From Geitlerinema sp. BBD 1991-9 (GTDB lineage: Bacteria; Cyanobacteriota; Cyanobacteriia; Cyanobacteriales; Geitlerinemataceae), in contig LWRO01000034.1 of assembly GCA_001657325.1 (NCBI GenBank), positions 1-64,000 of the forward strand: a stretch of DNA of 64,000 bases. Reading direction: 5' to 3'. Positions 17,241 through 26,972 of this stretch are shown here, piece by piece. The first letter of the stretch is position 1. Every line of letters starts with the position of its first letter. The notes beneath the pieces are model-generated. The model searched no databases. It worked only from the letters and a program-made list of their open reading frames with translations, and was not told where the DNA came from. The position numbers were made by a program, and so were the translations under genes.

Positions 17241-18212
17241 ATGGATATTAAAGACGGCTTTATCGGAACCGTGGGCAACACGCCCCTCATTCGACTAAAC
17301 AGCTTTAGCGAAGAAACGGGCTGTGAGATTTTAGGAAAAGCAGAATTTCTCAATCCCGGTGGGTCAGTCAAAGACCGAGCCGCACTTTATATTATTCAGG
17401 ATGCCGAAAAAAAGGGTTTGTTAAAACCGGGTGGCACCGTCGTTGAAGGAACTGCGGGCAACACGGGAATCGGTTTGACTCACATTTGCAACGCTAAAGG
17501 ATATAAATGTTCGATCGTCATTCCCGAGACACAATCTCAGGAAAAAATGGATGCGTTGCGGACGTTGGGGGCAGAAGTTCGCCCCGTTCCGGCTGTTCCC
17601 TACCGCGATCCGAACAATTACGTGAAACTGTCGGGACGCATCGCTGCTGAGACGGAAAACGCGATTTGGGCAAACCAATTCGACAATCTCGCCAACCGTC
17701 AAGCCCACTACGAAACGACGGGGCCGGAAATTTGGGCGCAAACCGACGGAAAAATCGATGCTTGGGTGGCAGCAACGGGAACGGGCGGAACCTATGCAGG
17801 AACGGCGATGTTTTTAAAGGCGCAAAATCCCGATCTCAAATGTATCGTTGCCGACCCCATGGGAAGCGGACTTTATAGTTACGTGAAAACGGGAAAAATA
17901 AAACCGGAGGGCAATTCGATTACTGAAGGCATTGGCAACAGTCGCATTACGGCAAATATGGAGGATGCGCCCATTGACGATGCAATTCAAATTAACGATC
18001 GAGAAGCCGTCCGCATCATTTATCAGCTATTACACAAAGACGGCTTGTTTATGGGGGGATCGGTCGGCATCAACGTCGGGGCTGCGGTGGCACTGGCCAA
18101 GGAACTCGGACCCGGCCATACGATCGTAACGGTGTTATGCGATGGGGGAGCGCGATATCAGTCGCGGTTGTACAACCGAACGTGGTTGGCGGAAAAAGGA
18201 CTGTTACCCTGA
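17241..18212 (+). CDS. cysK: Cysteine synthase A (O-acetylserine sulfhydrylase)
   Basis: This 323-residue PLP enzyme makes cysteine from O-acetylserine and sulfide. The PLP-binding Lys lies in NPGGSVKDRAA (near residue 45), the substrate loop is EGTAGNTGIGL, and the phosphate loop is AATGTGGTYAG. The C-terminal GGSVGINVGAAVALA stretch is also typical. The frame opens at 17169, but ATG 17241 (MDIKDGFIGTVGNTPLIRLN) matches the normal family start. A bidirectional terminator separates it from convergent psaK. Confidence 0.93.
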   Translation: MDIKDGFIGTVGNTPLIRLNSFSEETGCEILGKAEFLNPGGSVKDRAALYIIQDAEKKGLLKPGGTVVEGTAGNTGIGLTHICNAKGYKCSIVIPETQSQEKMDALRTLGAEVRPVPAVPYRDPNNYVKLSGRIAAETENAIWANQFDNLANRQAHYETTGPEIWAQTDGKIDAWVAATGTGGTYAGTAMFLKAQNPDLKCIVADPMGSGLYSYVKTGKIKPEGNSITEGIGNSRITANMEDAPIDDAIQINDREAVRIIYQLLHKDGLFMGGSVGINVGAAVALAKELGPGHTIVTVLCDGGARYQSRLYNRTWLAEKGLLP

Positions 18213-18268
18213 AACGTGCAAGGTGGGTTCCGATTTTCCTCGCTCCATTCCCAATTATCTACAAAAAA

Positions 18269-18303
18269 CGTGCGATCGAAACTCAACAAAAAACGATCGC
18301 ACG
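18269..18303. terminator. Bidirectional Rho-independent terminator between cysK and psaK
   Basis: A perfect 10-bp stem CGTGCGATCG/CGATCGCACG with a 15-base A-rich loop is flanked by an A run on the left and TTATTTATTT on the right. It can end both convergent genes. Confidence 0.8.
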
Positions 18304-18346
18304 GTTATTTATTTCTGCAAGCAATGTATTTTGAGAAAAATCGGAA

Positions 18347-18607
18347 TTACAGAACGCCTAGGCTTTCTAAGCCTAAAATCGTACCGATTCCTAGGATGTG
18401 ACCGAAGCTGGTCGTAGCCAGAACGGCAGGTAAACCCATGCCCCCGAACAGTTCGGGAGAGGGCATAGCCGGGCCTTCGCTAGGTTTTTGAATGGTATAT
18501 TTTCCGATGGCGATCGCGAGAATGTTGCAAACAATCATCACGACAGCGATCGAAATATTCCATTCGCTTGTCGCTGGTGCTGTAGCAAACAAAAGGCTTT
18601 GTAACAT
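18347..18607 (-). CDS. psaK: Photosystem I reaction centre subunit PsaK
   Basis: This 86-residue thylakoid protein has two transmembrane helices (about 18-38 and 58-82). Signature segments are ATAPATSEWN at the N-terminus, VVMIVCNILAIAIGKYTIQ in helix 1, and GLPAVLATTSFGHILGIGTI in helix 2. PsaK sits at the edge of the PSI monomer and binds antenna chlorophyll. The frame is open upstream to 19012, but ATG 18607 gives the standard size and N-terminus. It shares a terminator with convergent cysK. No other PSI gene is nearby, as is usual for this scattered gene set. Confidence 0.93.
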   Translation of the reverse strand: MLQSLLFATAPATSEWNISIAVVMIVCNILAIAIGKYTIQKPSEGPAMPSPELFGGMGLPAVLATTSFGHILGIGTILGLESLGVL

Positions 18608-19211
18608 AGAAATCCCAAAAACGTGAGAACGAGGGAACTCCGTTCTGCGTCGCGAACGGCGCATCAGGGTGCGAGCAACCGCACGGTGTCGAACGAAATC
18701 CGAAAGTTGCGATCGACAGGGAAAAATACGCTCGATCGCTAGAGACAAACAGATGCTAATCCCATTTCGGAAAACGAATCGCTGACAATATCTATTATCA
18801 AATTTTGCTCGCTCGATCGAACTTTCGTTGCAGGACTTTACATTGATGTGAATTTTTCTGAATTTTCGAGCCAGTTGTCTAATGTTACGCTGGAGCGCAC
18901 CATTCCCAATACACGATCTCTGAGAATCTCGGCTTGACGTCTTCTCGCTTGCCAAAACGATATCGGTTGCTATGTGGGTTCGGTGGACGTTTGAGCCATC
19001 TTTCGAGTGCATTCCATCCTGATACGCAAATTGAAGGTTGTGGCCGTCTACGATAGTGGAGAAACGGAACTCGACGAGGTTGGATCGGATCTCGTTCGTC
19101 TGAGAAAAGTTATAACCGTCATCGAACAGCAGTTATGAGGCAGTTATGAGGTAGAAAACCTGTTCGGGCGAGAGAGTCTCTTTAACATAGACGATCGAAT
19201 GGGGATCGATC
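18608..19211. other. Upstream region of psaK without a confirmed gene
   Basis: These 604 bases include the psaK promoter. No convincing gene was found. Open stretches exist, for example plus-strand 18995-19137 ending ...LVRLRKVITVIEQQL and a minus-strand scrap ending ...VYVKETLSPEQVFYLITAS at 19133. They could be 3' remnants of lost genes but were not recognised. Confidence 0.4.
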
Positions 19212-19275
19212 GGGTGCATCTCAGTTTTGCCAGAACCTGAGGCGTAACACACCCTACCATTACTTCTGTACTGGC
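19212..19275. mobile_element. Left end of an element B copy (fragment)
   Basis: GGGTGCATCTCAGTTTTGCC followed by AGAACCTGAGG matches the left end of the element B copy at 41700. The right terminus is missing here. The downstream part is interrupted by element A copy 2. Confidence 0.65.
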
Positions 19276-19290
19276 ACTCTAGAGCGTCTG

Positions 19291-19451
19291 AGGTCTGTTG
19301 GAATTGCGGTGGAGTTTGATTGCCTATGATACTAAGACTCTTGTCGGGGCGAACGGCCGTTCGCCCCGACGACAACGGTTTCGGAATTTCATAAGCTCTG
19401 TGAGATTCTCGTTCCGAGACGCTTCGCGAACACACTAACTCCAACAGACCC
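19291..19451. mobile_element. Element A, copy 2, with 8-bp target duplication
   Basis: Inverted ends are GGTCTGTTGGA (from 19292; the first G of copy 1 is an A here) and TCCAACAGACCC (ending 19451). The flanking direct repeat AGCGTCTG is at 19283-19290 and 19452-19459. The core matches copy 1 (GAGATTCTCGTTCCGAGACG). Near the left end it carries its own extra segment with the palindrome GGGGCGAACGGCCGTTCGCCCC. It is inserted into element B-related sequence. Confidence 0.85.
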
Positions 19452-19514
19452 AGCGTCTGAGTGATTCCGAGTTTATATTCTTTGCAAAATCATATTTTCA
19501 TAGGTATTCTTCAA

Positions 19515-21104
19515 TCACAATCCTGAAGATTTTAGCAAGTTTATAAACTTATACTTGCGCCCGTGAATCTGTTGTAGCTTCAAGCGATAATCCACCCATT
19601 CCCCTAATCGATCGAGTTGTTCGTAAGCTTTTTTTGTATACTTTAACCAATCGATCTCGTCATCATAGTATTTGGCATCCTTCGCCTTGAGGATTGGCTC
19701 AGCTCGCTGTTTAGAATTGTTTAAAACCCATTCGGGACGCTCGAACAACACTTCGTTCATGACCTCTTGAATTAAGCTCGCATCGCTACTCGATAACTTA
19801 TCGACAACTGCGATCGACTCGTCCAACAGATCTTCAAACAAATAAAGTTGAACTCTCGCGCTCTTTATCTGCCAATACCTTGAAGTTTTCAAAGCCTTTA
19901 ACAAACGTAATTTAAGGGTTTCCCATGTATCACCACTCGCCGATTGAAGTTGTAGGTAATCTCCATAATTCGGTTGCAATTCAAACCCTAAGATTTTCGC
20001 TTCTAGTGCGAGGTCGTGTCGCCCCACTTGACGGGCGAGATCGCTCGTCCAATTGGCAAAATCGTACTCGCTATCGTTGCTTCCTCCGTCAAACGATCGA
20101 TCGTCGTATAAATACTCTAAAGGTTGTTCGTCTAGCCTGACCAAATCCAAACCCAATCCGCGAAATGCCAGGTCTAACGCCGCAGCTAATTCCCCACAAT
20201 TGGCGGACGCGCTCGCAATTCGATTCGCATCTTGCTTCGTTTGTACCATTGCTGCATTTTCGATCGCTTCATCAACCCGATCGAGTCTCAGCAACATCGT
20301 TAAATAAGGGCCGACTTCTCCCGTAAGCAGAAAGTAATGCTTCAGTCCAAGTGCGATCGAGTATTTGGAGAAAGTCCTCACTGTCAATTCCATAGTCGTG
20401 CAGATCGTCAACCTCATCGACGTAACTTTGCGTAATCGCTTCCAAGACTTTCAGCGCTGTTTTGCTTTCATCTCGATCGATATATCCCTGTGCCTCGTCG
20501 AGAATCTCGATTAATTCAGTTTCAACGGGATCTTCTTCACAGTATTCACTTTCAACTTCATACAAACCATTGCGAACAATCTGTTTGACTCGATCGCGAA
20601 ACGGCTTAACCTCGATCTCGATCGGAGCAGAAGTCTGCGGTTTGACTGGACGTGTCGGCAATTTTCCGTTATATCTGAGATACGACTCAATTTCAAGAAT
20701 AAGAGAGGGATCTCGATCGACAAGATGTCTCATCAAAGCGATCGTTTCTAATTCGTTCAAACCGTCGAGGAGATCGTTCAAAGTCGGGCGTTCCTCAATG
20801 ACATCTGCGTCGCGCAAATAGACCATCGCCACGGCAACGAGATGTTTGCACCACCCCCCCCATCGTAAGGACAAGTACAACTTGCCGAAACGACACGATC
20901 GTTCTCGTCCAACATCAAACACGTATGATAGAACGGTTGAACTTCCCCAGAAACCTCAGCTTCGATGAGAGGTTCCCGTCGTCCGATCGAGCCAACATAC
21001 CCTCTCTCGTAGTAATCGAGACCGCGCTCGATCGATCGCTGTGTTGCATACTGACTCAAAGTATTTAAACTGAGTGGGAAAGACATGGCCGGTTCGTAAA
21101 ACAA
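19515..21104 (-). pseudogene. SWIM zinc-finger protein gene, frameshifted and internally deleted
   Basis: Three successive frames together encode one protein. First piece (21104 to about 20860): MSFPLSLNTLSQYAT and onward to SASCTCPYD, the first half of the SWIM CxCx(n)CxH motif. At 20853-20860 the coding strand has a run of eight G; one more G would give CPYDGGGWCKHLVAV and complete the motif. The middle piece (20922-20272) then continues to LDRTWTEALLSA. The frame shifts again near 20330 into the last piece (from GEVGPYLTMLLRLDRVDEA to ANCGELAAALDLAFRGLGL). Between the last two, the Trp-rich spacer normal in this family appears to be missing. Such proteins are of unknown function in cyanobacteria. 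Confidence 0.75.
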
Positions 21105-21237
21105 TAATGAATTCGTCTGGAATATCTCTATTTAACGCCAAACTCAATTTTTCCATCAATTCAATTTTTTCAACAGTTGTTTCAAATGACGATACGATCG
21201 AGAGGTTCGTGAGGTTCCTTGTCTTTTGGAGGCATCA

Positions 21238-23901
21238 ATGAAACATTGCCCGAACATTGCGATCTCAATGGCGCTGTCCGTCATTGTTGCCGAACCCATC
21301 CAGGCACAACTCATTCCCGATAACACCTTACCCACACCCACTCAGATTGAAAACAACAGTTCCACCCAACGCATCACGGGAGGGACTGAAGCCGGAAACA
21401 ACCTTTTTCACAGTTTCGATCGATTTGACATACCGGAAAATACCATTGCCCATTTCGATAATCCTCTCTCGATCGAAAACATTATTACCCGTGTCACGGG
21501 AAGTACCCCCAGCCAAATCGACGGTATCCTTCGCGCGAATGGAACGGCCAACCTCTACCTCCTCAATCCCAACGGCATCTCGATCGGCGAAACCGCCCAA
21601 CTCGACATCGGTGGCGCTTTTTTGGGCAGCACGGGCGATCGATTGCTCTTTGCCGACGGAACCGTCTTTCCCACTAACCCTGAAGTCACCCCCCCCCTCC
21701 TCACCGTCAGTGTTCCCGTCGGCGTGCAACTCGGACGAGACGCGGGTGCAATTGCCGTTGAAGGAACAGGACACAATCTATTCTTTGACAATACCTTAGC
21801 CACCGTCCGAGATAACCGGCCAGACGGTTTTGCGGTAGCCCCCCAACAAAGCATGACCCTCATCGGAGGCGATTTGACCCTCGACGGTGCAAACCTCACC
21901 GCCCCCTACGGACGCATTACCCTCGCAGCTCTCAGCGATGGCATTTGGCACTTCGACCGATTCGATGCCCTCTGGCGTGGCGATCTCCTCGACGATCGAA
22001 TCGCTTACGGTGACGTGCGCCTCCGCAACGCCTCCTCAGTTGATGTCAGTGGTGGGGGTGGGGGTGAAATCCTCGTCCTGTCCGATCGTCTGTTCCTCGA
22101 ATCCGGCTCGACCCTCCTCGCCGATACCTTGGGGAGCGAAACGGGGCGGGGCATTGTCTTACGCTCGATCGACTCGATCGACATTCGCGGTTTGTCTCCC
22201 GACGGGCTGTTTTCCAGTGGTTTTTTCGCCGCTGTCGGGTCAAAAGCCAGTGGCAACGGTGGTCACGTCCTCGTCGAAACCGATCGATTGGCCGTCGTCG
22301 ATCTATCGATTGTGGGTGCAGATACCTTCGGAACCGGTAACGCGGGAATCTTTACCATCCGAGCGCGAGAGGTAGAAACGCACAGTAGTTTTTGGTCGGG
22401 ATCGAGTTTCAGTACGGCAACTGGAAACGGCGGACAGCTCGTTTTCGAGGTCGATCGACTCTCAGTCGGAGAGGGAGCGCAAATCCTCGCGTTTACCTTG
22501 GGTGCAGGTGATGCGGGTAATATCGTGATTCGATCGAACCTGTTGGAAGTGCGCGATGCCCGAGCAGACGGGTCGCGGCTCTTTAACAGCGTCATTGCCG
22601 CGACCGCAGAATCGGGCAGTCGCGGACGCGGCGGCAACATCTCGATCGATACGGGAACGTTGCGACTCGTCAATGGCGGCGCGATTTCCACGGGAACGAG
22701 TGGCGAGACGCCGACCAGTACAGCCGGAGTCCTGACCGTTCGAGCGACAGAGGGGATCGAACTACTCGGTACCGATCTCAGTGGCGTTCCCTCCGCACTG
22801 ACGACCACGACCTTTACCGATGCTCCCGGTTCCGATCTCGTTCTCGAAGCCCCTCAGCTCGTCGTGCGCGATGGAGGACAGGTGAGTGCGGGGACGTTTG
22901 GCAACGGGTCGGGCGGCCGCGTCGTCTTGGAAGTATCGCAGGTCGATTTGAGCGGTCGAACCCCCGCCGTCCCCGTACAAGGTCGCGATTTTTTTCGCGA
23001 CGAGTCGGGAATGTGGTTTCCCAGCGGAATTTTCAGTGGGTCTGAGGGGAGTGGAATTGCTGGAGATTTGCAAGTGACGGCCGATCTCATGCAAGCGAGC
23101 CGTGGAGCCGAGTTAACGGTCAGCAGCCGCGAAACGGGTGGAGCCGGAAATCTATCGATCGAGGCAGAACGGTTGACGCTCAACTCGGGTGGACGGCTCC
23201 GAGCAGACAGTCGTGGCGAGTTGGGGAACGTTCGCGTCAGGGTTCGAGATTTGCGTTTGCTCGGAAACAGTCGCATTTCGACCAATGCCCTCGAAGAAGC
23301 GACAGGTGGCAATATCGAGATCGACACCGAGACCTTGGTGGCGTTGGATAACAGCGATATCACCGCTACAGCGCAACAGGGATTTGGCGGCCGGGTGTTT
23401 ATCGAAGCTCAGGGGATTTTCGGGACGGATTTTCGCGAGGGATTGACTCCCAGCAGCGATATTACCGCTAGTTCAGATCTCGGCTCGGCATTTAGCGGCA
23501 CCGTGAATATTGAAACGCCCGAAGCCAAACCCGATCGAGGTTTAGAGTCGTTAAGCGCCGAACCGATCGATGTGGCGGGATTGGTGGTCGAACGCTGTAT
23601 GGCCTTGAACGCGGGGAGTGAGTTCGTGGTGACGGGGCGAGGTGGTCTTCCCCCGAATCCGTGGCAAATGCTACCGAGTCAATATCTTTGGCGCGATCTC
23701 CGGCTACAGGAAGACGAAACGTTTATCGAACATCCAATCGAAATCGTTCGAGATCGCGATGAGATTGGCACGGCTTTACCCGTGGTTGAAGCCCAAGGCT
23801 GGCGGCGTAATGCAGATGGCTCGATCGAACTCGTCGCACCTCAAGCTGTCCCCCATTCGACTTCCCGATGGAACGTCACTCGTCAAGCTTGTTCCCGGTA
23901 G
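21238..23901 (+). CDS. Filamentous haemagglutinin N-terminal (TPS) domain exoprotein
   Basis: This 887-residue secreted protein has a signal peptide (ISMALSVIVAEPIQA, cleavage near AQA/Q at residues 25-27). The TPS domain follows at about residues 30-170, with NNLFHSFDRFDIPEN, NIITRVTGSTPSQIDG, NLYLLNPNGISIG and LDIGGAFLGSTGDRLLFADG. Then come many GG-N/D rungs of a right-handed beta-helix (for example GNGGQLVFEVDRLSVG). The cyanobacterial C-terminal signature GLVVERCMALN...FVVTGRGGLPPNPWQML is present near residue 790. ATG 21238 has a perfect SD GGAGG six bases upstream. A partner TpsB outer-membrane transporter is not in this window. Likely roles are adhesion or surface coat. Confidence 0.88.
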   Translation: MKHCPNIAISMALSVIVAEPIQAQLIPDNTLPTPTQIENNSSTQRITGGTEAGNNLFHSFDRFDIPENTIAHFDNPLSIENIITRVTGSTPSQIDGILRANGTANLYLLNPNGISIGETAQLDIGGAFLGSTGDRLLFADGTVFPTNPEVTPPLLTVSVPVGVQLGRDAGAIAVEGTGHNLFFDNTLATVRDNRPDGFAVAPQQSMTLIGGDLTLDGANLTAPYGRITLAALSDGIWHFDRFDALWRGDLLDDRIAYGDVRLRNASSVDVSGGGGGEILVLSDRLFLESGSTLLADTLGSETGRGIVLRSIDSIDIRGLSPDGLFSSGFFAAVGSKASGNGGHVLVETDRLAVVDLSIVGADTFGTGNAGIFTIRAREVETHSSFWSGSSFSTATGNGGQLVFEVDRLSVGEGAQILAFTLGAGDAGNIVIRSNLLEVRDARADGSRLFNSVIAATAESGSRGRGGNISIDTGTLRLVNGGAISTGTSGETPTSTAGVLTVRATEGIELLGTDLSGVPSALTTTTFTDAPGSDLVLEAPQLVVRDGGQVSAGTFGNGSGGRVVLEVSQVDLSGRTPAVPVQGRDFFRDESGMWFPSGIFSGSEGSGIAGDLQVTADLMQASRGAELTVSSRETGGAGNLSIEAERLTLNSGGRLRADSRGELGNVRVRVRDLRLLGNSRISTNALEEATGGNIEIDTETLVALDNSDITATAQQGFGGRVFIEAQGIFGTDFREGLTPSSDITASSDLGSAFSGTVNIETPEAKPDRGLESLSAEPIDVAGLVVERCMALNAGSEFVVTGRGGLPPNPWQMLPSQYLWRDLRLQEDETFIEHPIEIVRDRDEIGTALPVVEAQGWRRNADGSIELVAPQAVPHSTSRWNVTRQACSR

Positions 23902-23950
23902 AACGCCTCATCTCGAACCCTTCCCTCTCCTCGAACCCTCCCAAACGCCC

Positions 23951-24718
23951 ATGGTCTTCTCTGGAATTCGATCGCTCAACGTTGCTGTCATCGGTGCCAG
24001 TCAAGGCATTGGTTGCGGCTTCGTCCGACATTTTCTCGCTGACGAACGAATCGATCGACTGTACGCTACCTATCGCAATCCCAACTCTGCCATCCCTCTA
24101 CTCGACCTCGAACGAACTCATCGCGATCGACTGTCCTGTTTTCCCGTGGACGTGACCCGAGAATCGGAAATTGCTGCATGGGTGGAACAAATCCAGCAAG
24201 ATACCGAACAATTGCATCTCGCGATTAATTGTGTCGGTCTGCTTCACGAAGGTGATTGGCAACCGGAAAAAAGCTTACGTCAAATCGATCCCGATCGATT
24301 GTTGCGGTATTTCCAAGTCAACAGTATCGGCGGTGTATTGTTAGCCAAGCATTTGTTACCGCTATTCCGCCACGGCGAGCGCAGCGTCTTCGCCAGTATT
24401 TCCGCCAAAATCGGCAGCATCGGCGACAACCATCTCGGTGGTTGGTACGGGTATCGCGCCTCGAAAGCTGCGTTAAATATGTTGATGCGCACCGTTTCGA
24501 TCGAGTACGCCCGCAAAAGCCCTCAAACACTCGTGGTTTTGCTTCATCCCGGTACGACGGATACGCTACTGTCTCGACCGTTTCGGCGCAACGTTCCGCC
24601 AGAAAAACTGTTTTCGATCGAGCGAACGGTTACACAACTCATTCAAGTCATCGAAGGCTTACAACCGAACGATAGCGGTCAGTTTTTTTCCTGGGACGGC
24701 ACTCGTCTACCCTGGTAG
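23951..24718 (+). CDS. SDR family oxidoreductase (CsgA-like)
   Basis: This 255-residue classical short-chain dehydrogenase has VAVIGASQGIGCGFVRHFL as the cofactor-binding TGxxxGxG equivalent, NCVGLLHEGDWQPEKSL after the NAG-like strand, a Ser-containing FASISAKIGSIGDN, and YRASKAALNML with the YxxxK pair. The long insertion after NCVG resembles C-factor (CsgA)-type SDRs. ATG 23951 starts 49 bases after the exoprotein stop. The frame is open far upstream inside that gene but has no meaning there. Substrate unknown. Confidence 0.85.
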   Translation: MVFSGIRSLNVAVIGASQGIGCGFVRHFLADERIDRLYATYRNPNSAIPLLDLERTHRDRLSCFPVDVTRESEIAAWVEQIQQDTEQLHLAINCVGLLHEGDWQPEKSLRQIDPDRLLRYFQVNSIGGVLLAKHLLPLFRHGERSVFASISAKIGSIGDNHLGGWYGYRASKAALNMLMRTVSIEYARKSPQTLVVLLHPGTTDTLLSRPFRRNVPPEKLFSIERTVTQLIQVIEGLQPNDSGQFFSWDGTRLPW

Positions 24719-24846
24719 GGTTTCTCGAGTTTTGGCGAAAGCTGAAAATTGTCAGCCGAAAATCGTCGTAACATTTTCCGATCTCTAAAACGTTCCGAGT
24801 TCCCAGACAAATCTAAGAACTCGAGAACACTCAAATCACGATCGAA

Positions 24847-26421
24847 TCACGACGCTCCGACCGCTTGCAATCGCGATACCACAAACGACTTTTCGAGATA
24901 CGACAGCAAATTCCCCGCCTTCGGACCGCGCTCTTTCCCGAGGAACGTGTGATACACGGCCGGAAATGCATTTTTCGGGGCTAATCCCAACGCTTTAGAC
25001 GTTGAGAAAATTTCCGTTTGCAGTGTATCCCCATCCCACACGTCGAGGTTTTCTAAATTTTCCGACAACTGCGATAAATACTGCTTCTGCGCTTCATCGA
25101 GTTCTGCCACCGATTCGGGAATTTCATCGAAATACAAAATCAATTTTTCTTCTGGATCGGCATAATCATCAAGCCATTTTTGTGCGACGCGAATCCGCTC
25201 GTTGATAACCGTCCAATCTCCTTCTGAAAGCAGTTTTGCACTGCGTTTTTCTACCTCTGCTTGAAGATCCAAATGTGGCACTTGCAGCAGTGAAATTAAA
25301 GTGCTGAAATCGAAGGGTTGGTACGTGTTAATTTTGTCGTCGAGTTGCGAGTAAAACAGCGATAGTAAATCTTTACTGAGATCGGAATTCGGATCGCTTT
25401 TCAGAAGTGCTTCGTATTTTTCGATTGCGGTATCGTAATCTCGAAATAGCCGTGTAATTGTTTCGTAGTTCGGCGAGAAATTAATCGCCGTTTTCGGTGG
25501 CGTTCGCAACATCAAAAAGCGCAACAACTCCGGTGGAAGCAGTTCGGAAATCTCTTTCGCACTCGCGCCCACACCTTTCGACGAACTCATTTTCGTTCCC
25601 CCTACGAGAATGAACTCGTAAGGGGAGTGGAACGGCGGTTTTTTCCCGTAGACTTTGCGATAAATCGCGTTCGCCACGTCGCGAGAACCCCCTTTTTGCG
25701 AGTGGTCTTTTCCGGCTAACTCGATCGTCACGCCGAGCAAATCCCATTTAGCCACCCATTCCACTTTCCAGGGGAGCTTTCCATTTCCGTCGAACGGCGA
25801 CACCCAACCTGAATGTCCGCAACCTTCAACGTAACTCATCGCATCGGGTTTGCAGGTGTAGAAGACCTCTTTTCCGTTATAATCCGTAACCACAGTGGTG
25901 GCGATTTTGCCACAGTTTTCACAGATCGCCTGGAACGGATACCAATTATCCGGGCGATCGGCGTTGCTGACTTGCTTGTACGCTTCCCGAACGAGGTGAG
26001 CGCTTTGCAACAGTCGATCGATATACGGGTTGAGTTGTCCGGAACGATAGAGATCCCGCAGATGATAAATTTGCGGACGCACGCCGAGATACTCGAAAAC
26101 CTCGAAAAATTCCGAACTGTAGTATTTCGCGTAATCGCTGGCGCCCTCTCCCGGCGAGGGAACGTTACACAGCGGTTGTCCTAAGTACGGTTCAAACTTC
26201 GCTCGATCGAGATACTTCGGTACTCCATCGAACGCATCGTAATCGTCGATGCCGTATAAAAACTTAACGGGTTTCTGGGCTCGCTTGAGAGCGCGATAGA
26301 TGACATCGTGAACGATCACCCCTCGTAACGATCCGACGTGAACCCGTCCTGACGGAGTTTTGGAATCGTTGACGACCTGTTCGCCTTGCGTGCTGGCAGC
26401 GATTTTATCAGCCCAAAACAT
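24847..26421 (-). CDS. lysS: Lysine--tRNA ligase, class I (archaeal/spirochaete type)
   Basis: This 524-residue class I LysRS has PSGRVHVGSLRG with the HIGH-equivalent HVGS (28-31), KMSSS (277-281), and a Cys/His metal site formed by CENC (167-170), Cys190, Cys201 and His203. The Asp-rich GIDDYDAFDGVP segment (58-68) and AGKDHSQKGGSRD are characteristic of the class I enzyme and absent from class II LysRS. It charges tRNA-Lys in the cytoplasm. Most cyanobacteria use the unrelated class II enzyme, so this points to lateral acquisition or replacement. Whether a class II copy also exists cannot be seen here. Confidence 0.93.
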   Translation of the reverse strand: MFWADKIAASTQGEQVVNDSKTPSGRVHVGSLRGVIVHDVIYRALKRAQKPVKFLYGIDDYDAFDGVPKYLDRAKFEPYLGQPLCNVPSPGEGASDYAKYYSSEFFEVFEYLGVRPQIYHLRDLYRSGQLNPYIDRLLQSAHLVREAYKQVSNADRPDNWYPFQAICENCGKIATTVVTDYNGKEVFYTCKPDAMSYVEGCGHSGWVSPFDGNGKLPWKVEWVAKWDLLGVTIELAGKDHSQKGGSRDVANAIYRKVYGKKPPFHSPYEFILVGGTKMSSSKGVGASAKEISELLPPELLRFLMLRTPPKTAINFSPNYETITRLFRDYDTAIEKYEALLKSDPNSDLSKDLLSLFYSQLDDKINTYQPFDFSTLISLLQVPHLDLQAEVEKRSAKLLSEGDWTVINERIRVAQKWLDDYADPEEKLILYFDEIPESVAELDEAQKQYLSQLSENLENLDVWDGDTLQTEIFSTSKALGLAPKNAFPAVYHTFLGKERGPKAGNLLSYLEKSFVVSRLQAVGAS

Positions 26422-26523
26422 ACCTATAAGCCGTTGCGCTCAAAACCTTTCCAGTTTATCACTCAAAGACGCGATTTAGAAACCTCAGGCGCGCGATTGC
26501 CGCATCTGGAACGCAACGATCTG

Positions 26524-26871
26524 TTATTCCCATTCCAGCGTTAGCGAGGGCATCAATCGCTGCAAGTTCTTCAAAGATTTTCCCTGCCAGGGAATGGACT
26601 TCGACCCGCGCACGACCAAATCGATCGTCTTTTTGTGTCGGACTTTGATCGTAAATTTCGACAACATACTAATACCAGAACTGTTGAGAAACTCCAATCC
26701 CTGCAAGTCGAGAACGATTGGCGTCTGTTCTCCATCCGCAACGTTGTCGAGCAGTTCGGTGATGGGCGCGTACTCAGCCATACCACTGAGTCGAAGCGAT
26801 CCTTGACAGTATACGGTGGTCGTGTCCGGATCGTACCAGATGCGATAGTCGTCGGTTTTAATTTCCATCAT
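26524..26871 (-). CDS. STAS-domain protein (anti-sigma factor antagonist-like; Slr1659-type)
   Basis: This 115-residue protein has a STAS-like fold, with VYCQGSLRLSGMAEYAPI and then TPIVLDLQGLEFLNSSGISMLSKF. The Ser in LNSSGISML lies where anti-sigma antagonists (SpoIIAA/RsbV) are phosphorylated. It is the most distal gene of the minus-strand signalling cluster, 101 bases after the ATPase-type regulator. It is probably the substrate of the kinase and of one or more SpoIIE phosphatases upstream. From memory it resembles the Synechocystis Slr1659 family. Confidence 0.82.
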   Translation of the reverse strand: MMEIKTDDYRIWYDPDTTTVYCQGSLRLSGMAEYAPITELLDNVADGEQTPIVLDLQGLEFLNSSGISMLSKFTIKVRHKKTIDLVVRGSKSIPWQGKSLKNLQRLMPSLTLEWE

Positions 26872-26972
26872 TCGCTATAAATTCTTGGTGGGGTCGCCTG
26901 CGGTAGCTGTTCGCACGCGGCATCTGAACAAACAGGTTAGATCGACGTAAGTGTACTATGCCACGAAGCTCG

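Noticed and set aside
18608-19012. N-terminal extension of psaK (open frame to 19012)
   Set aside because: PsaK is about 85 residues; the extension is basic, Ser/Arg-rich and has no signal or domain. The ATG at 18607 gives the normal protein.
21328-21774. Several long minus-strand frames inside the exoprotein gene
   Set aside because: Antisense shadows of a repetitive Gly/Asp-rich beta-helix gene.
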